The notes: generated by a model not told the origin, from the letters alone. A DNA stretch of 64,000 bases from Actinomyces qiguomingii (GCF_004102025.1 NZ_CP025228.1:1798001-1862000); one strand, 5' to 3'. Numbered from the stretch's first letter, positions 1 to 15,229 are shown. Numbers and translations are program-made.

Positions 1-1876
1 GGAGACCCTTGACCAGCTGCTGCGCGTCTTCCCCATCCGCTCTTGCTCGGCGGGGGTGTTCAAGCGCGCCCACGCCTCCGGTCGCCCGTGCCTGCTGGGC
101 TACATAGACAAGTGCTCCGCACCCTGCGTGGGACGCATCAGCCCCGCCGACCACCGGGCGTTGGCCGAGGACTTCTGCGCCTTCATGGCTGGCCGCACCG
201 GTCCCTACCTGCGCGAGGTCGAGGCGCAGATGCGGGCTGCCGCCCAAGCGCTCGACTTCGAGAAGGCGGCCCGCCTGCGCGACGACGCCGAGGCTCTGCG
301 CAAGGTCATTGAGCAGAACACGGTGGTGTTGCCTGAGGCCACCGACGCCGACGTGTTCGCCCTGACACGCGATGAGCTTACTGCCGCCGTGCAGGTCTTC
401 CACGTGCGCGGCGGGCGGGTGCGCGGCCAGCGCGGCTGGGTTATAGACCTGGTGGAGGAGGCCACCGACGCTGAACTCATTGAGCGGCTCCTCCAGCAGG
501 TCTACTCCGACCTGCTCGAACCCGCCGACGCCGCTCCTGTCGGCACAGACGTCGGCGCCCCCGAACGCTCCGGGCCCACCACCTCCCTAGGCGTGGGCGA
601 CCGGGCCCCCGCTGCGCCCCAGGAACGCACCGCCCCCGAGAATGGCAGCCGTACGGGCAGGCGCGAGCGGAGCGCAACCAGCGTCGACGATGTCACTCAC
701 ACCGCCACCACCGCGGTGCCGCGGGAGATCCTGGTGCCCGCCCTGCCGTCCGATGCCGAGGCCGTGCGCGACTGGCTGACCGGTCTGCGCGGCGCCAGGG
801 TGGAGCTGCGCGTGCCCCTGCGGGGGGACAAGGCCGCCCTAATGGACAACGTGCGCAAGAACGCCGAGGAGGCGCTGCGCCAGCACAAGACCCGCCGTGC
901 CGGCGACCTCACCCAGCGCTCCCAGGCGCTGGAGGAACTGGCCGAGGCCCTGGACCTGCCGGAGGCCCCGCTGCGGGTGGAGTGCTACGACATCTCCCAC
1001 ACGCAGGGCAGCTACCAGGTCGGCTCCATGGTCGTCTTCGAGGACGGTGCCCCCAAGAAGTCCGACTACCGGCGCTTCGTTATCCGCGGTCGGGACGGAT
1101 CCGGCGCCGCCGACGACACCGCCGCCATGCATGAGGTACTCACCCGTCGCTTCAAGCGGCTGCTGGCTGAGCGCAGCACCCCCGGTCCGGTGTCCGGCTC
1201 CGTACCGGCGAGTCTCGGCGGGCAGTACGTGGAGGATATGGCCGACGACGTCGTACCGGCGGCAGTCGACGGCGAGCCTGTGGGGACGGTGGTGGCCGCG
1301 GACAGCGCCGGCGTAACTCCCGCCTCCGGCCCCGTAGACCCCGACACCGGCCGCCCGCGCCGCTTCTCCTACACGCCCGGGCTCGTCGTCGTCGACGGCG
1401 GCCTGCCGCAGGTAAATGCCGCCCAGGCCGTGCTCGACGAACTCGGCGTGGAGGTGCCCCTAGTGGGCCTGGCCAAGCGCCTGGAGGAGGTGTGGGTGCC
1501 GGGTGAAGAGTTCCCAATAGTTCTGCCACGCACCTCACCCGCCCTATACCTGCTGCAGTACCTGCGCGACGAGTCCCACCGCTTCGCCATCACGCACCAC
1601 CGTAAGAAGCGTTCGGCGGGAATGACCCGATCCGTGCTCGACTCGATCCCCGGGCTCGGCCCGGCCCGACAGGCGGCGTTGCTTAAGGAGTTCGGCTCGG
1701 TCAAGCGCCTGCGGGCCGCCACCCCCGAGCAGATCGCCGCCGTGAAGGGCATCGGCCCGACCCTGGCCGCAACCATTCAACGGCGGCTGGCCGATGGGGG
1801 AAGGGCTAGGACGGCCACCGGGGCGGAGGTGGACTCGGCGGAGTCGACGCCTGCTGCGGTGTCATCGGATCGATGA
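1..1876 (+). CDS. uvrC: UvrABC excinuclease subunit C, 3' part (5' end outside window)
   Basis: UvrC makes the dual incisions in nucleotide excision repair with UvrA/UvrB. The reading frame is open from base 2. The visible part starts at the end of the GIY-YIG module (FKRAHASGRPCLLGYIDKCS). It continues with a UVR UvrB-binding helix (FEKAARLRDDAEALRKVIE), the RNase H-like nuclease core (CYDISHTQGSYQVGSMVVFE, PGLVVVDGGLPQVNAA, HHRKKRSAG), and a C-terminal double helix-hairpin-helix (IPGLGPARQAALL, VKGIGPTLAATI). Two low-complexity Ala/Pro/Gly/Asp-rich insertions, at about 526-720 and 1170-1360, are not part of the usual UvrC core. About 624 residues are visible; the catalytic GIY-YIG start is upstream of the window. 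In many actinobacteria rapZ follows uvrC directly, but here it lies 6.7 kb away. Confidence 0.97.
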   Translation, partial: ETLDQLLRVFPIRSCSAGVFKRAHASGRPCLLGYIDKCSAPCVGRISPADHRALAEDFCAFMAGRTGPYLREVEAQMRAAAQALDFEKAARLRDDAEALRKVIEQNTVVLPEATDADVFALTRDELTAAVQVFHVRGGRVRGQRGWVIDLVEEATDAELIERLLQQVYSDLLEPADAAPVGTDVGAPERSGPTTSLGVGDRAPAAPQERTAPENGSRTGRRERSATSVDDVTHTATTAVPREILVPALPSDAEAVRDWLTGLRGARVELRVPLRGDKAALMDNVRKNAEEALRQHKTRRAGDLTQRSQALEELAEALDLPEAPLRVECYDISHTQGSYQVGSMVVFEDGAPKKSDYRRFVIRGRDGSGAADDTAAMHEVLTRRFKRLLAERSTPGPVSGSVPASLGGQYVEDMADDVVPAAVDGEPVGTVVAADSAGVTPASGPVDPDTGRPRRFSYTPGLVVVDGGLPQVNAAQAVLDELGVEVPLVGLAKRLEEVWVPGEEFPIVLPRTSPALYLLQYLRDESHRFAITHHRKKRSAGMTRSVLDSIPGLGPARQAALLKEFGSVKRLRAATPEQIAAVKGIGPTLAATIQRRLADGGRARTATGAEVDSAESTPAAVSSDR

Positions 1877-1889
1877 CACAATCCAGCGG

Positions 1890-2747
1890 GTGGAGATCCT
1901 GCGGGTGTTCAACAACAATGTGATCCTGGCGCGCGACGAGCTGGGGCGCGAAACGGTGCTGACCGGTCGCGGACTCGGCTTCCAATGCAAACCGGGTCAG
2001 GAGGTGGACACCTCCCGGGTGGCGCGACGCTACGTGCTGGCAGAGAATGCCGCAACCGTCGGTGAGGTGATGGCGGCGATTCCGCTGGAGCGGATAGCCC
2101 TGATCGAGCGTACTTTCCGCGCCGCCGCCAGGGAGCTGGGAACGGCGGTCCCATCCTCCACGATCGTGGCGGTGGTCGACCACGTCAACCAGGCCATGGA
2201 GCGGGCCGCCGCGGGCATAGTCATGGACTACCCGCTGCGCGCCGAGGCCGCCCACCTGCATCCGGAGGAGCTGCGGCTGGCCGAGCGCATGGTCGCCGAA
2301 CTCAACCGCGCCCAGGCGATACAGCTGCCCGAGGGCGAGGCCGTTGCCCTGGCTCTGCACCTGTTCGCCGCCGCCGTAGGCGCTCCCTCAACCCGGGAGG
2401 CGGTGCGCCAGTCCAAGCTGATCGGGCAGGTGATGGATATTCTCAAGGCCGCCTACGGGCAGGACTTCCGCGCCGAGTCGATCGACGCTGCCCGTTTCGC
2501 GGTGCATCTGCGTTACTTCCTGGTGCGTGCCCGCACCGGCGAGCAGCTGGTGGACGGCACCGGAAGCGTCATCGCCGAGTCCCTGCGCCTGCGGTATCCA
2601 CAGGCCTACCGGGTGGCGGTGCGGGTCAAAGAGCTGTTGGAGATGCGCCTGGGAATCACGGTTCAGGAGGATGAGACCGCTTACCTGACCATGCATGTGG
2701 CGCGCCTGGAGCTCGGCCTTGACCGCACGCGCCCTCAGTCACATTAG
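1890..2747 (+). CDS. licT: BglG/LicT-family transcriptional antiterminator
   Basis: RNA-binding antiterminator that senses PTS phosphorylation state and lets RNA polymerase read into the beta-glucoside genes behind it. A GTG start at 1890 gives 285 aa beginning VEILRVFNNNVILARD, the hallmark start of the CAT RNA-binding domain (about residues 1-56). Two PRD domains follow. All four regulatory histidines are present: H98 (VVDHVNQ), H157 (LALHLF), H206 (FAVHLRY) and H269 (YLTMHVAR), at nearly the same positions as in LicT. The gene starts 13 bp after the uvrC stop and has no clear Shine-Dalgarno sequence, so translation may depend on coupling. The open frame extends upstream to 1794, but that part overlaps uvrC and is not family sequence. 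Its target lies just downstream (2835-2906). Confidence 0.93.
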   Translation: MEILRVFNNNVILARDELGRETVLTGRGLGFQCKPGQEVDTSRVARRYVLAENAATVGEVMAAIPLERIALIERTFRAAARELGTAVPSSTIVAVVDHVNQAMERAAAGIVMDYPLRAEAAHLHPEELRLAERMVAELNRAQAIQLPEGEAVALALHLFAAAVGAPSTREAVRQSKLIGQVMDILKAAYGQDFRAESIDAARFAVHLRYFLVRARTGEQLVDGTGSVIAESLRLRYPQAYRVAVRVKELLEMRLGITVQEDETAYLTMHVARLELGLDRTRPQSH

Positions 2748-2834
2748 TCACTGTGACCAAGGGCACCTCGTATTGCGCTGATGTGATGGCGCTGAGCTGT
2801 CCTATCCTGGGTTGCGAGGCCCGAACGGGGCCCA

Positions 2835-2862
2835 GGATTGTTACCCGCATGGGGCAAGACCT
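2835..2862 (+). promoter_or_regulatory. Ribonucleic antiterminator (RAT), target of the LicT-like protein
   Basis: The sequence GGATTGTTAC followed by GGGGCAAGACC matches the RAT layout of BglG/LicT targets (GGATTGTTACTG...GGCAAAACC). Its 3' end shares GACC with the left arm of the terminator at 2858, so folding of the RAT and of the terminator exclude each other. A possible -10 (TATCCT, 2803-2808) lies upstream; the -35 is unclear. Confidence 0.9.
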
Positions 2863-2906
2863 GAGACGACTCGCAGAGTTCTGCGCAGGCGTCTCGGGTC
2901 TTTTTT
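2858..2906 (+). terminator. Intrinsic terminator in the beta-glucoside leader
   Basis: The left arm GACCTGAGACG (2858-2868) pairs over 11 bp, with one G-U, to CGTCTCGGGTC (2890-2900). An inner stem CGCAGA/TCTGCG sits in the loop, and six T residues follow. It lies 44 bp before the PTS gene and overlaps the RAT. Confidence 0.93.
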
Positions 2907-2949
2907 ATTTCCCAACCTCTCGCGGGCAACCGAATCGAGGAGGATCGGC

Positions 2950-6320
<3,371 letters not shown>

Positions 6321-6396
6321 CCAACTCGGCGCGAGCAGTAGTAGTGGCCGCAGCCGGCTCACGGCGTGCGAACCGGGCACTGGGTAGTGTGTGCAG

Positions 6397-7260
6397 ATGC
6401 CTGTAGAACGCGCTCCGTTGAGCCGGTTGCGGCTGCTGCCGCTGCGCCTGGCCCAGTTCGCCGCCATCCAACTGGCCTGTTGCGCCTTCCCGATCGCCGT
6501 GTTCGCCGGCATGGCGGTCTCCGTGCTCGTCTGGAACCGGATGGACCTGCCACTGGCACGCTATGACGCGCTGCTCATCTACGTGGTAGTGGTGCAGATC
6601 GCCTTCGTAGCGCTGAAGCTTGAGACCTGGCGTGAACTGGCGGTGATCTGCGCCTTCCACCTTATCGGCCTGGCGCTGGAGGTCTTCAAGGTGCGCGTGG
6701 GCTCATGGACCTACCCGGATGCCGGGGCGGTGCGCCTGGGTGGGGTGCCGATCTTCTCGGGTTTCATGTACGCCTCGGTCGGCTCATACATTTGCCAGGC
6801 CTTCCGGCGTTTCGACCTGCGCATCTCCGACTTTCGCCGCTGGCCGGTGACGGTCCTGGCGGTGGCGGCCTATACGAACTTCTACACCCACCATTTCATC
6901 TGGGACCTGCGCTGGGCGGTGGCGGGAGGGTTCATCGTGGCTCTGTGGGGCTCCGTGGTGCACTTCACGGTGGGCGGTGACCGTTACCGCATGCCCACCT
7001 CCGTGTCATTCGTGCTCATCGGGGTCTTCCTATGGTTGGCGGAGAACCTCGGCACATTCCTCAATGCGTGGCGCTACCCGGACCAGCAGACGGGGTGGCA
7101 CCTGGTGCACACCGGCAAGCTCGGCAGCTGGGCGCTGCTGGTGACCCTGAGTTTCGTGCTGGTGGCCGCCGTCAAGGCGGAGGAGGGCGTGCGCTACGGG
7201 GACGGGACGGCCAGGGTCACCGCGCCGAAGGAACGTCGCCGCCGGAGTGTGTCACGGTGA
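6397..7260 (+). CDS. DUF817 family integral membrane protein
   Basis: Polytopic membrane protein of 287 aa with about eight hydrophobic segments. Family-typical stretches are [48 protein letters not shown] and [14 protein letters not shown]. These identify DUF817, a family without an assigned biochemical function. Conserved W, Y and H residues at the predicted membrane surface may suggest a bound cofactor or lipid substrate, but nothing in the sequence proves this. An in-frame GTG at 6391 is an alternative start. Its 3' end overlaps the converging purT gene by 44 bp. Confidence 0.85.
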   Translation: MPVERAPLSRLRLLPLRLAQFAAIQLACCAFPIAVFAGMAVSVLVWNRMDLPLARYDALLIYVVVVQIAFVALKLETWRELAVICAFHLIGLALEVFKVRVGSWTYPDAGAVRLGGVPIFSGFMYASVGSYICQAFRRFDLRISDFRRWPVTVLAVAAYTNFYTHHFIWDLRWAVAGGFIVALWGSVVHFTVGGDRYRMPTSVSFVLIGVFLWLAENLGTFLNAWRYPDQQTGWHLVHTGKLGSWALLVTLSFVLVAAVKAEEGVRYGDGTARVTAPKERRRRSVSR

Positions 7261-8482
7261 CGGCCCCGGCCGCCTCCTGCGCGCGCCGCCGGGCCGTGGC
7301 GATGTCCTCGGCTGCGGCCACGGCCACACCCAGGCGTCGACCCGGATGCGCATCGGGCTTGCCGAACAGGCGCAGGTCACTGCCCGGCACGGCCAGCGCC
7401 TGGGCCACGCCCGTGTAGCTCACCCCGGCGCCGGGCGCGGATTGGAGGGGCGACTTGATGACGGCGGAGGCACCGGGGGAGTGCAGCGTCGTATCCACGG
7501 GCAGCCCCAGCAGGGCTCGGGCGTGCAGTTCAAACTCACTTAGACGCTGGCTCGCCAGGGTCACCATGCCGGTGTCATGCGGGCGGGGGGAGACCTCCGA
7601 GAAGAGCACCTCCTGCCCGCAGATGAACAGCTCCACTCCGAACAGGCCCCAGCCGCCCAGTGCCTCCGTCACCGCGGCGGCGACCTGCTGTGCCCGCTCC
7701 CGTGCGCCCGGGGGCAGTGGGTGCGGCTGCCAGGACTCCACGTAGTCCCCGTCCACCTGCCGGTGCCCGATCGGTTCACAAAATGAGGTGACGGTCCGGC
7801 CGCTGCGCGGGTCGCGGGAGCGCACCGTCAGCAGCGTGATCTCGGAGTCGAATTCAATGAACCCCTCCACAATCACCCGGCCCCGGTCCACCCGGCCCCG
7901 GGTGGTCGCCAGGCGCCAGGCGGTGGTCACGTCATTGGGGCCGTGCACCAGACACTGGCCGTGCCCGGAGGAGGACATCACCGGCTTGACGATGCATGGG
8001 TAACCGATCCGTTCGGCCTCGGCGGCCAGTTCCAGAGCACTGGAGGCGAAGGCGTAGGGGCTGGTGGGCAGGCCGAGCTCCTCGGCGGCGAGTCTACGTA
8101 TGCCCTCCCGATCCATGGTCAGTCGAGCTGCCCTGGCGGTGGGCACCACCCGCACCGCCTCGGCCTGCTCCAGTGCCACCAGGGCATCGGTCGCCAAGGC
8201 CTCGATCTCCGGCACGACGATCCTCGCCCCGGTGGATTCGATCGCGGCCGTAAGCGCCGCCGGGTCGGACATGTCCACGGTCAGGGCGTGATGCGCGACC
8301 TGCTGGGCGGGGGCCCCCGCATACCGGTCGATCGCGGTGACCTCCACCCCTAAACGCGCCAGCGCGATCGTGACCTCCTTGCCCAGTTCGCCCGAGCCGA
8401 GCAGCGCCACGCGGGTGGCGCACTTCGTGTCCGGGGTGCCGATGCCCTCGGCGGCGGGGGAGGAGGAGTTGAATGCGGTCAC
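7217..8482 (-). CDS. purT: Formate-dependent phosphoribosylglycinamide formyltransferase PurT
   Basis: ATP-grasp enzyme that uses formate and ATP to convert GAR to formyl-GAR in purine synthesis, a folate-independent alternative to PurN. It has 421 aa, close to the E. coli enzyme. The N-terminal nucleotide-binding fold begins [20 protein letters not shown]. The ATP-grasp region has [16 protein letters not shown] and the metal/ATP-site glutamates in [20 protein letters not shown], followed by [12 protein letters not shown]. The GTG start at 8482 faces rapZ across about 120 bp. No other purine genes are nearby. It lies, with DUF817 and the bgl unit, between uvrC and rapZ. Confidence 0.95.
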   Translation of the reverse strand: MTAFNSSSPAAEGIGTPDTKCATRVALLGSGELGKEVTIALARLGVEVTAIDRYAGAPAQQVAHHALTVDMSDPAALTAAIESTGARIVVPEIEALATDALVALEQAEAVRVVPTARAARLTMDREGIRRLAAEELGLPTSPYAFASSALELAAEAERIGYPCIVKPVMSSSGHGQCLVHGPNDVTTAWRLATTRGRVDRGRVIVEGFIEFDSEITLLTVRSRDPRSGRTVTSFCEPIGHRQVDGDYVESWQPHPLPPGARERAQQVAAAVTEALGGWGLFGVELFICGQEVLFSEVSPRPHDTGMVTLASQRLSEFELHARALLGLPVDTTLHSPGASAVIKSPLQSAPGAGVSYTGVAQALAVPGSDLRLFGKPDAHPGRRLGVAVAAAEDIATARRRAQEAAGAVTVTHSGGDVPSAR

Positions 8483-8606
8483 GGCGACCTCCGCTGCTCG
8501 GCACGCGCGCGCGTGCGTTCTGTTTCGGCATCTCGGTGCCGACTGCTACGGCCACGCTACCGAAATTACGCGGGTCTGACACAGCTGGTTGTGCCATGCT
8601 GGTGGC

Positions 8607-9680
8607 ATGGATGCACCGGACCTAACCGACCCCGGCCGTCCGCCCGCACCGGACGGCGGCCGTGACCGGATCCCGCCGTCGGTTCCTGTGACCGGCCACC
8701 GCGCCACCGCCCCGCTCCCGCCTGGCGTCCCGCCGCGCAGGCGCAGGGACCCGCTCAAGGACACGGTGCCACGTGGCATTCCCGCCCTGGACGAGGCGGC
8801 CGCCCCGGTGCCTCCGGCCAAGCGGCCGGAGATGATCATTGTCACCGGCATGTCGGGTGCGGGGCGCTCTCGCGCCGCCAACGCCCTGGAGGATCTCGAC
8901 TGGTATGTGGTGGACAATCTTCCCCCGCAGCTACTGCCGGCGCTGGCCGGCATGATGACCACGGTCGGCGCGGGCGTGCACCGGCTGGCCGCCGTCGTCG
9001 ATGTGCGCAGCCGCGAGTTCTTCGCCTCCTTCATGCAGTACCTGGCGCAGTTGCGCGACACCGGCGTGGAGGTCCGCCTGATCTTCCTGGACGCCTCCGA
9101 CGCCGCGCTGATCCGCCGCTTCGAGTCGTCTCGCCGTCCGCACCCGTTGCAGGGAACCGGCTCGATCCTGGACGGCATCCAGCATGAACGCACACTGCTG
9201 GCCGGCCTCAAGGGCACGGCCGACGAGGTCATTAATACCACCGACTACTCCGTGCACGATCTGGCCCGGCGCATCCGTGAACTGGTCGCCCACGAGTCCG
9301 ATCTGGCCCTGCAGGTCACGGTCATGTCCTTCGGCTTCAAATACGGCCTGCCGATGGATGCCGACCACGTCCTGGACGTCCGCTTCATCCCCAACCCGTA
9401 CTGGGTTACGGAGCTGCGGCACCTGACCGGACGGGATGCGCCCGTGGCCGAATACGTGTTCCAGCAGGACGGCGCAGCGGACTTCGTGGACGGTTACGTA
9501 GGCCTGCTGATTCCGGCGCTGCCCAGGTACGTCGATGAGCTCAAACCCAATGTCACCATCGCGGCGGGCTGTACCGGCGGCAAGCACCGCTCGGTGGCAA
9601 CCGCCGAACGGATCGCCGCCAGCCTGCGATCCGCCGGCTTCAAGGTGGCCGTGCAGCACCGGGACCTGGGAAGGGAGTGA
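8607..9680 (+). CDS. rapZ: RapZ/YvcJ-like nucleotide-binding protein
   Basis: P-loop ATP/GTP-binding protein. In E. coli RapZ is an RNA adaptor controlling GlmS; in actinobacteria the role is not settled. The ATG at 8607 gives 357 aa. An in-frame TTG at 8589 is possible, and neither has a strong ribosome-binding site. The first 70 residues are a proline-rich extension not found in short family members. The Walker A motif GMSGAGRS starts near residue 81 and is followed by DWYVVDNLPPQLLP. The C-terminal domain carries SFGFKYGLPMDADHVLDVRF and GCTGGKHRSVATAERIA. It is followed after 7 bp by yvcK and then whiA, the conserved actinobacterial order. Confidence 0.95.
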   Translation: MDAPDLTDPGRPPAPDGGRDRIPPSVPVTGHRATAPLPPGVPPRRRRDPLKDTVPRGIPALDEAAAPVPPAKRPEMIIVTGMSGAGRSRAANALEDLDWYVVDNLPPQLLPALAGMMTTVGAGVHRLAAVVDVRSREFFASFMQYLAQLRDTGVEVRLIFLDASDAALIRRFESSRRPHPLQGTGSILDGIQHERTLLAGLKGTADEVINTTDYSVHDLARRIRELVAHESDLALQVTVMSFGFKYGLPMDADHVLDVRFIPNPYWVTELRHLTGRDAPVAEYVFQQDGAADFVDGYVGLLIPALPRYVDELKPNVTIAAGCTGGKHRSVATAERIAASLRSAGFKVAVQHRDLGRE

Positions 9681-9687
9681 GGCGAGC

Positions 9688-10776
9688 ATGAGTGAGATTC
9701 CGGGCGGATCCCGGCATGACGCATTGGCTGTGCCCGCAGACGGGGCAGAGTCCGACACCCGTGCACGCGGCACCCGTGCCACCATCGACTCGGCCGGCTG
9801 GAGCCGCCGCGGTGAGGAGGGGCCGGCCGTCGTCGCCCTGGGCGGCGGGCACGGGCTGTCAGCCACCCTGCGGGCCCTGCGCCACGTCACCCATCGGCTT
9901 ACCGCCGTGGTCACGGTCGCCGACGACGGCGGCTCCTCGGGGCGACTGCGCCGCGAGTTCGACTGTCTGCCCCCCGGGGACCTGCGCATGGCGCTGGCCG
10001 CCCTTACCGACGAGACCGAATGGGGTCTGACCTGGCGCGATGTGCTCCAGCACCGCTTCTCCGGTGAGGGTGAGCTGAACAACCACGCCCTGGGCAACCT
10101 GCTCATACTGGCCCTGTGGCAGCTGCTGGGGAACGAGGTTGAGGGGCTGGACTGGGTCGGGCGGTTGCTGAGCATCCATGGCCGCGTGATCCCCATGAGC
10201 GCCTCCCCGCTGGTCATCGAGGCGGATATCGTTGACGACGACAGCCGCCAGCGCGTCTGCGGGCAGGTGGCGGTTGCCTCCACCCGCGGCCGGATGGAGA
10301 ACGTGCGGGTGGTTCCCGAGGACGCGGACGCCCACCCTGAGGCGATCCATGCCATCGACGCCGCCGACTGGGTGATCCTCGGCCCCGGTTCCTGGTACAC
10401 CTCCGTGCTGCCGCACCTGATCCTGCCCTCCATGCGGCGTGCGCTGGAGCGCACCCCTGCGCGTAAGGCAGTGGTGCTGAACCTATCGGCCCAAAGCGGT
10501 GAGACCGATGACATGACCGTGGCCGATCACCTGCGCGTCCTGGCGGAGTATGCGCCCGCCCTGCGGCTGGATGTGGTCGTCGCCGATCCCAGCGTAGTGG
10601 AGGATGTGGCCGATCTGAGCGCCGTCGCCGAGTCGATGGGAGCGGTTCTAGTGCTGAGACAGGTGCGCACGGGCGATGCACTGTGCCACCATGATCCTTT
10701 GCGGCTGGCTGCCGTCTTCCGGGACGCCTTCGACGGCATCGTCGGCGACATCGCCGGCGCATTGCCGCTAACCTGA
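9688..10776 (+). CDS. yvcK: YvcK/CofD-like protein
   Basis: Member of the gluconeogenesis-factor family (YvcK/CuvA), which affects cell-wall synthesis and growth on gluconeogenic carbon in Bacillus and mycobacteria and binds UDP-sugars. It has 362 aa. About 45 poorly conserved N-terminal residues precede the Rossmann-like core VVALGGGHGLSATLRALR. The motifs TVADDGGSSGRLRREF, LPPGDLRMALAAL and NNHALGNLLILALWQL are all present, as is LGPGSWYTSVLPHLI. The start is 7 bp after the rapZ stop, so the two are probably co-transcribed. The binding site looks intact. Confidence 0.95.
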   Translation: MSEIPGGSRHDALAVPADGAESDTRARGTRATIDSAGWSRRGEEGPAVVALGGGHGLSATLRALRHVTHRLTAVVTVADDGGSSGRLRREFDCLPPGDLRMALAALTDETEWGLTWRDVLQHRFSGEGELNNHALGNLLILALWQLLGNEVEGLDWVGRLLSIHGRVIPMSASPLVIEADIVDDDSRQRVCGQVAVASTRGRMENVRVVPEDADAHPEAIHAIDAADWVILGPGSWYTSVLPHLILPSMRRALERTPARKAVVLNLSAQSGETDDMTVADHLRVLAEYAPALRLDVVVADPSVVEDVADLSAVAESMGAVLVLRQVRTGDALCHHDPLRLAAVFRDAFDGIVGDIAGALPLT

Positions 10777-10830
10777 ATGTTCCCTGCCACAACCGTTCCG
10801 TACACCAGCTAAGACCAGGAGCACCACCAC

Positions 10831-12992
<2,162 letters not shown>

Positions 12993-13033
12993 GGCCGCGC
13001 GCACAGCCGGCACTCACCACCGTGAGCAACCGA

Positions 13034-13071
13034 CGGACGCCCGCACACGCCGCGGCATGTGCGGGCGTCCG
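13034..13071. terminator. Hairpin between gap and pgk
   Basis: CGGACGCCCGCACA (13034-13047) pairs perfectly over 14 bp with TGTGCGGGCGTCCG (13058-13071), leaving a 10-nt loop. No T-tract follows. It may be a partial terminator or an mRNA-processing or stability element that sets different gap and pgk levels. Confidence 0.6.
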
Positions 13072-13146
13072 GTCGTATCTGCTCGGTCAACAACCCGACA
13101 CCCACAACTCCCGATACTGACGCCATACTCAACACTGCGAGGTTTC

Positions 13147-14340
13147 ATGAAGACCATCGACTCCCTCGGTGACCTGAAGGGCAAGCGTGTCCTGGTCCGC
13201 TCCGATTTCAACGTCCCGCTCGACGAAAACAAGCACATCACCGACGACGGCCGTATCCGTGCCGCTCTGCCGACTCTTAAGACGCTGCTCGACGCCGGCG
13301 CGAAGGTGATTGTCACCGCTCACCTGGGCCGCCCCAAGGGGCAGGTCAACCCCGACTTCTCCCTGGCCCCGGTCGCCACACGGCTGGCCGAACTGGCCGG
13401 TGTGGACGTCACTTTGGCCGAGGACACCGTCGGTGAGGGCGCCAAGGCGGCAGTGGCCGCTTTGGAGCCCGGCAACATCGTCTTGCTGGAGAATGTCCGC
13501 TTCAACGCCGCCGAGACCTCCAAGGATGACGCCGAGCGTGCCGCCTTCGCCGAGCAACTGGCCGCACTGGCCGACGTGTTCGTCTCCGACGGTTTCGGCG
13601 TTGTACACCGCAAGCAGGCCTCCGTCTATGATGTGGCCCGCATCCTCCCGGCCGCCTCCGGGCTGCTTGTAGCTAAGGAGATCGAGTCCCTGGGCAGGGC
13701 CGTCAACGACCCCGTCCGGCCCTACACGGTGGTGCTGGGAGGATCCAAGGTCTCCGACAAGCTCGGCGTGATCGCCAATCTGCTGGGCAAGGCCGACCGC
13801 CTGCTGATCGGCGGCGGCATGGCCTACACCTTCCTCGCCGCGCAGGGCCACGAGGTTGGTACCTCCCTGTTGGAGAAGGACCAGATCGACACGGTCAAGG
13901 GATACCTTGAGACCGCCGAGGCGAACGGGGTGGAGCTGCTGCTGCCTGTTGACACCGTCGTCGCCCCCGAGTTCAAGCCGGATGCACCGGCTAGCGTGGT
14001 GTCCGCGGACGCGATCCCCGCGGACCAGATGGGTCTGGATATCGGCCCCAAGACCAGGGAGCTGTTCGCCCGGGCGATCGCCTCCTCTAAGACGGTGGTT
14101 TGGAACGGCCCCATGGGCGTATTCGAGTTCCCGGCCTTCGCCGAGGGCACCAAGGCCGTGGCCCAGGCCATCTCGGACTCAGACGCCTTCTCCGTGATCG
14201 GTGGTGGCGACTCCGCCGCGGCCGTGCGCACGCTCGGCTTCGATGAGTCCACCTTCTCCCACATCTCCACCGGCGGCGGTGCCTCCCTGGAGTTGCTGGA
14301 GGGCAAGACCCTGCCCGGCATCGCCGTCCTCGAGGACTGA
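13147..14340 (+). CDS. pgk: Phosphoglycerate kinase
   Basis: Cytoplasmic glycolytic kinase transferring phosphate from 1,3-bisphosphoglycerate to ADP. It has 397 aa, the typical bacterial length. The N-terminal signature [15 protein letters not shown], the substrate-binding [10 protein letters not shown], and the nucleotide-binding [14 protein letters not shown] and WNGPMGVFE are present, as is the C-terminal [10 protein letters not shown]. The ATG at 13147 begins [17 protein letters not shown]. It follows gap after 154 bp containing a strong hairpin and is followed by tpiA after 55 bp. Confidence 0.98.
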   Translation: MKTIDSLGDLKGKRVLVRSDFNVPLDENKHITDDGRIRAALPTLKTLLDAGAKVIVTAHLGRPKGQVNPDFSLAPVATRLAELAGVDVTLAEDTVGEGAKAAVAALEPGNIVLLENVRFNAAETSKDDAERAAFAEQLAALADVFVSDGFGVVHRKQASVYDVARILPAASGLLVAKEIESLGRAVNDPVRPYTVVLGGSKVSDKLGVIANLLGKADRLLIGGGMAYTFLAAQGHEVGTSLLEKDQIDTVKGYLETAEANGVELLLPVDTVVAPEFKPDAPASVVSADAIPADQMGLDIGPKTRELFARAIASSKTVVWNGPMGVFEFPAFAEGTKAVAQAISDSDAFSVIGGGDSAAAVRTLGFDESTFSHISTGGGASLELLEGKTLPGIAVLED

Positions 14341-14395
14341 GACCCTAAGGTTTCATTTCTAATCAAACCCACACCGACTGCAAGGAACATCCATT

Positions 14396-15175
14396 ATGAG
14401 CAACCGCACCCCGCTGATGGCGGGCAACTGGAAGATGAACCTCGACCACCTCGAGGCCAACCACCTGCTCCAGGGCCTGGCCATGGCCCTGAGCGACGCC
14501 GGCCATGACTACACCGAGTGTGAGGTCTTGGTGATTCCGCCGTTCACGGACATCCGCTCCGTCCAGACCGTGGTGGAGGCCGACTCCCTGGACATTAAGT
14601 ACGGCGCCCAGGACGTATCCATCCACGACAACGGTGCCTACACCGGTGAGATCTCCACCGCTATGCTCACCAAGCTCGGCTGCACCTATGTGGTTATGGG
14701 CCACTCCGAGCGCCGCGAGTACCACAATGAGTCCGATGAACTGGTCGGCGCCAAGGCCCGGAAGGTGCTGGACGCCGGCATGACGCCGATCCTGTGCTGC
14801 GGCGAGGCCCTGGAGGTCCGCAAGGCCGGCACCCATGTCGACTTCGTGCTGGGCCAGATCCGTGCGGCTCTGGCGGGCTGGTCCGCCGAGGAGGTCGCCA
14901 AGATCGTGATCGCCTACGAGCCCATCTGGGCCATCGGCACCGGTGAGACCGCCACCGCGGCCGACGCCCAGGAGGTGTGCGGCGCCATCCGTCAGGCCCT
15001 GCGCTCTGACTACGGCGACGCCACCGCCGATGCCACCCGCATCCTCTACGGAGGCTCCGCCAAGCCCGCCAACATCAAGGAGCTGATGGCCCAGGCGGAC
15101 ATCGACGGAGCCCTGGTGGGCGGCGCCTCGCTGAAGGCCGACTCCTTTGCGCAGATGGCCGGTTTCTACGCCTGA
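14396..15175 (+). CDS. tpiA: Triosephosphate isomerase
   Basis: Interconverts dihydroxyacetone phosphate and glyceraldehyde-3-phosphate. It has 259 aa, the usual length. The substrate lysine lies in LMAGNWKMN near the N-terminus. The catalytic histidine is H103 in VVMGHSERR and the catalytic glutamate E175 in [11 protein letters not shown]. The phosphate-binding [13 protein letters not shown] is also intact. AAGGAACATCC precedes the ATG. It is the last of three consecutive glycolytic genes, and a GC-rich hairpin follows at 15230. Confidence 0.98.
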   Translation: MSNRTPLMAGNWKMNLDHLEANHLLQGLAMALSDAGHDYTECEVLVIPPFTDIRSVQTVVEADSLDIKYGAQDVSIHDNGAYTGEISTAMLTKLGCTYVVMGHSERREYHNESDELVGAKARKVLDAGMTPILCCGEALEVRKAGTHVDFVLGQIRAALAGWSAEEVAKIVIAYEPIWAIGTGETATAADAQEVCGAIRQALRSDYGDATADATRILYGGSAKPANIKELMAQADIDGALVGGASLKADSFAQMAGFYA

Positions 15176-15229
15176 TACCTCAGCCTGATCCCGACGCGGC
15201 TAAGCTGCTGCGGATTCTTTGCAGGTAGC

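Noticed and set aside
2748..2834. Riboswitch before the beta-glucoside PTS
   Set aside because: The conserved RAT and overlapping terminator explain the leader; no riboswitch motif was recognised.
8931..10514. 527-codon minus-strand frame
   Set aside because: Antisense to rapZ and yvcK, both of which are well supported.
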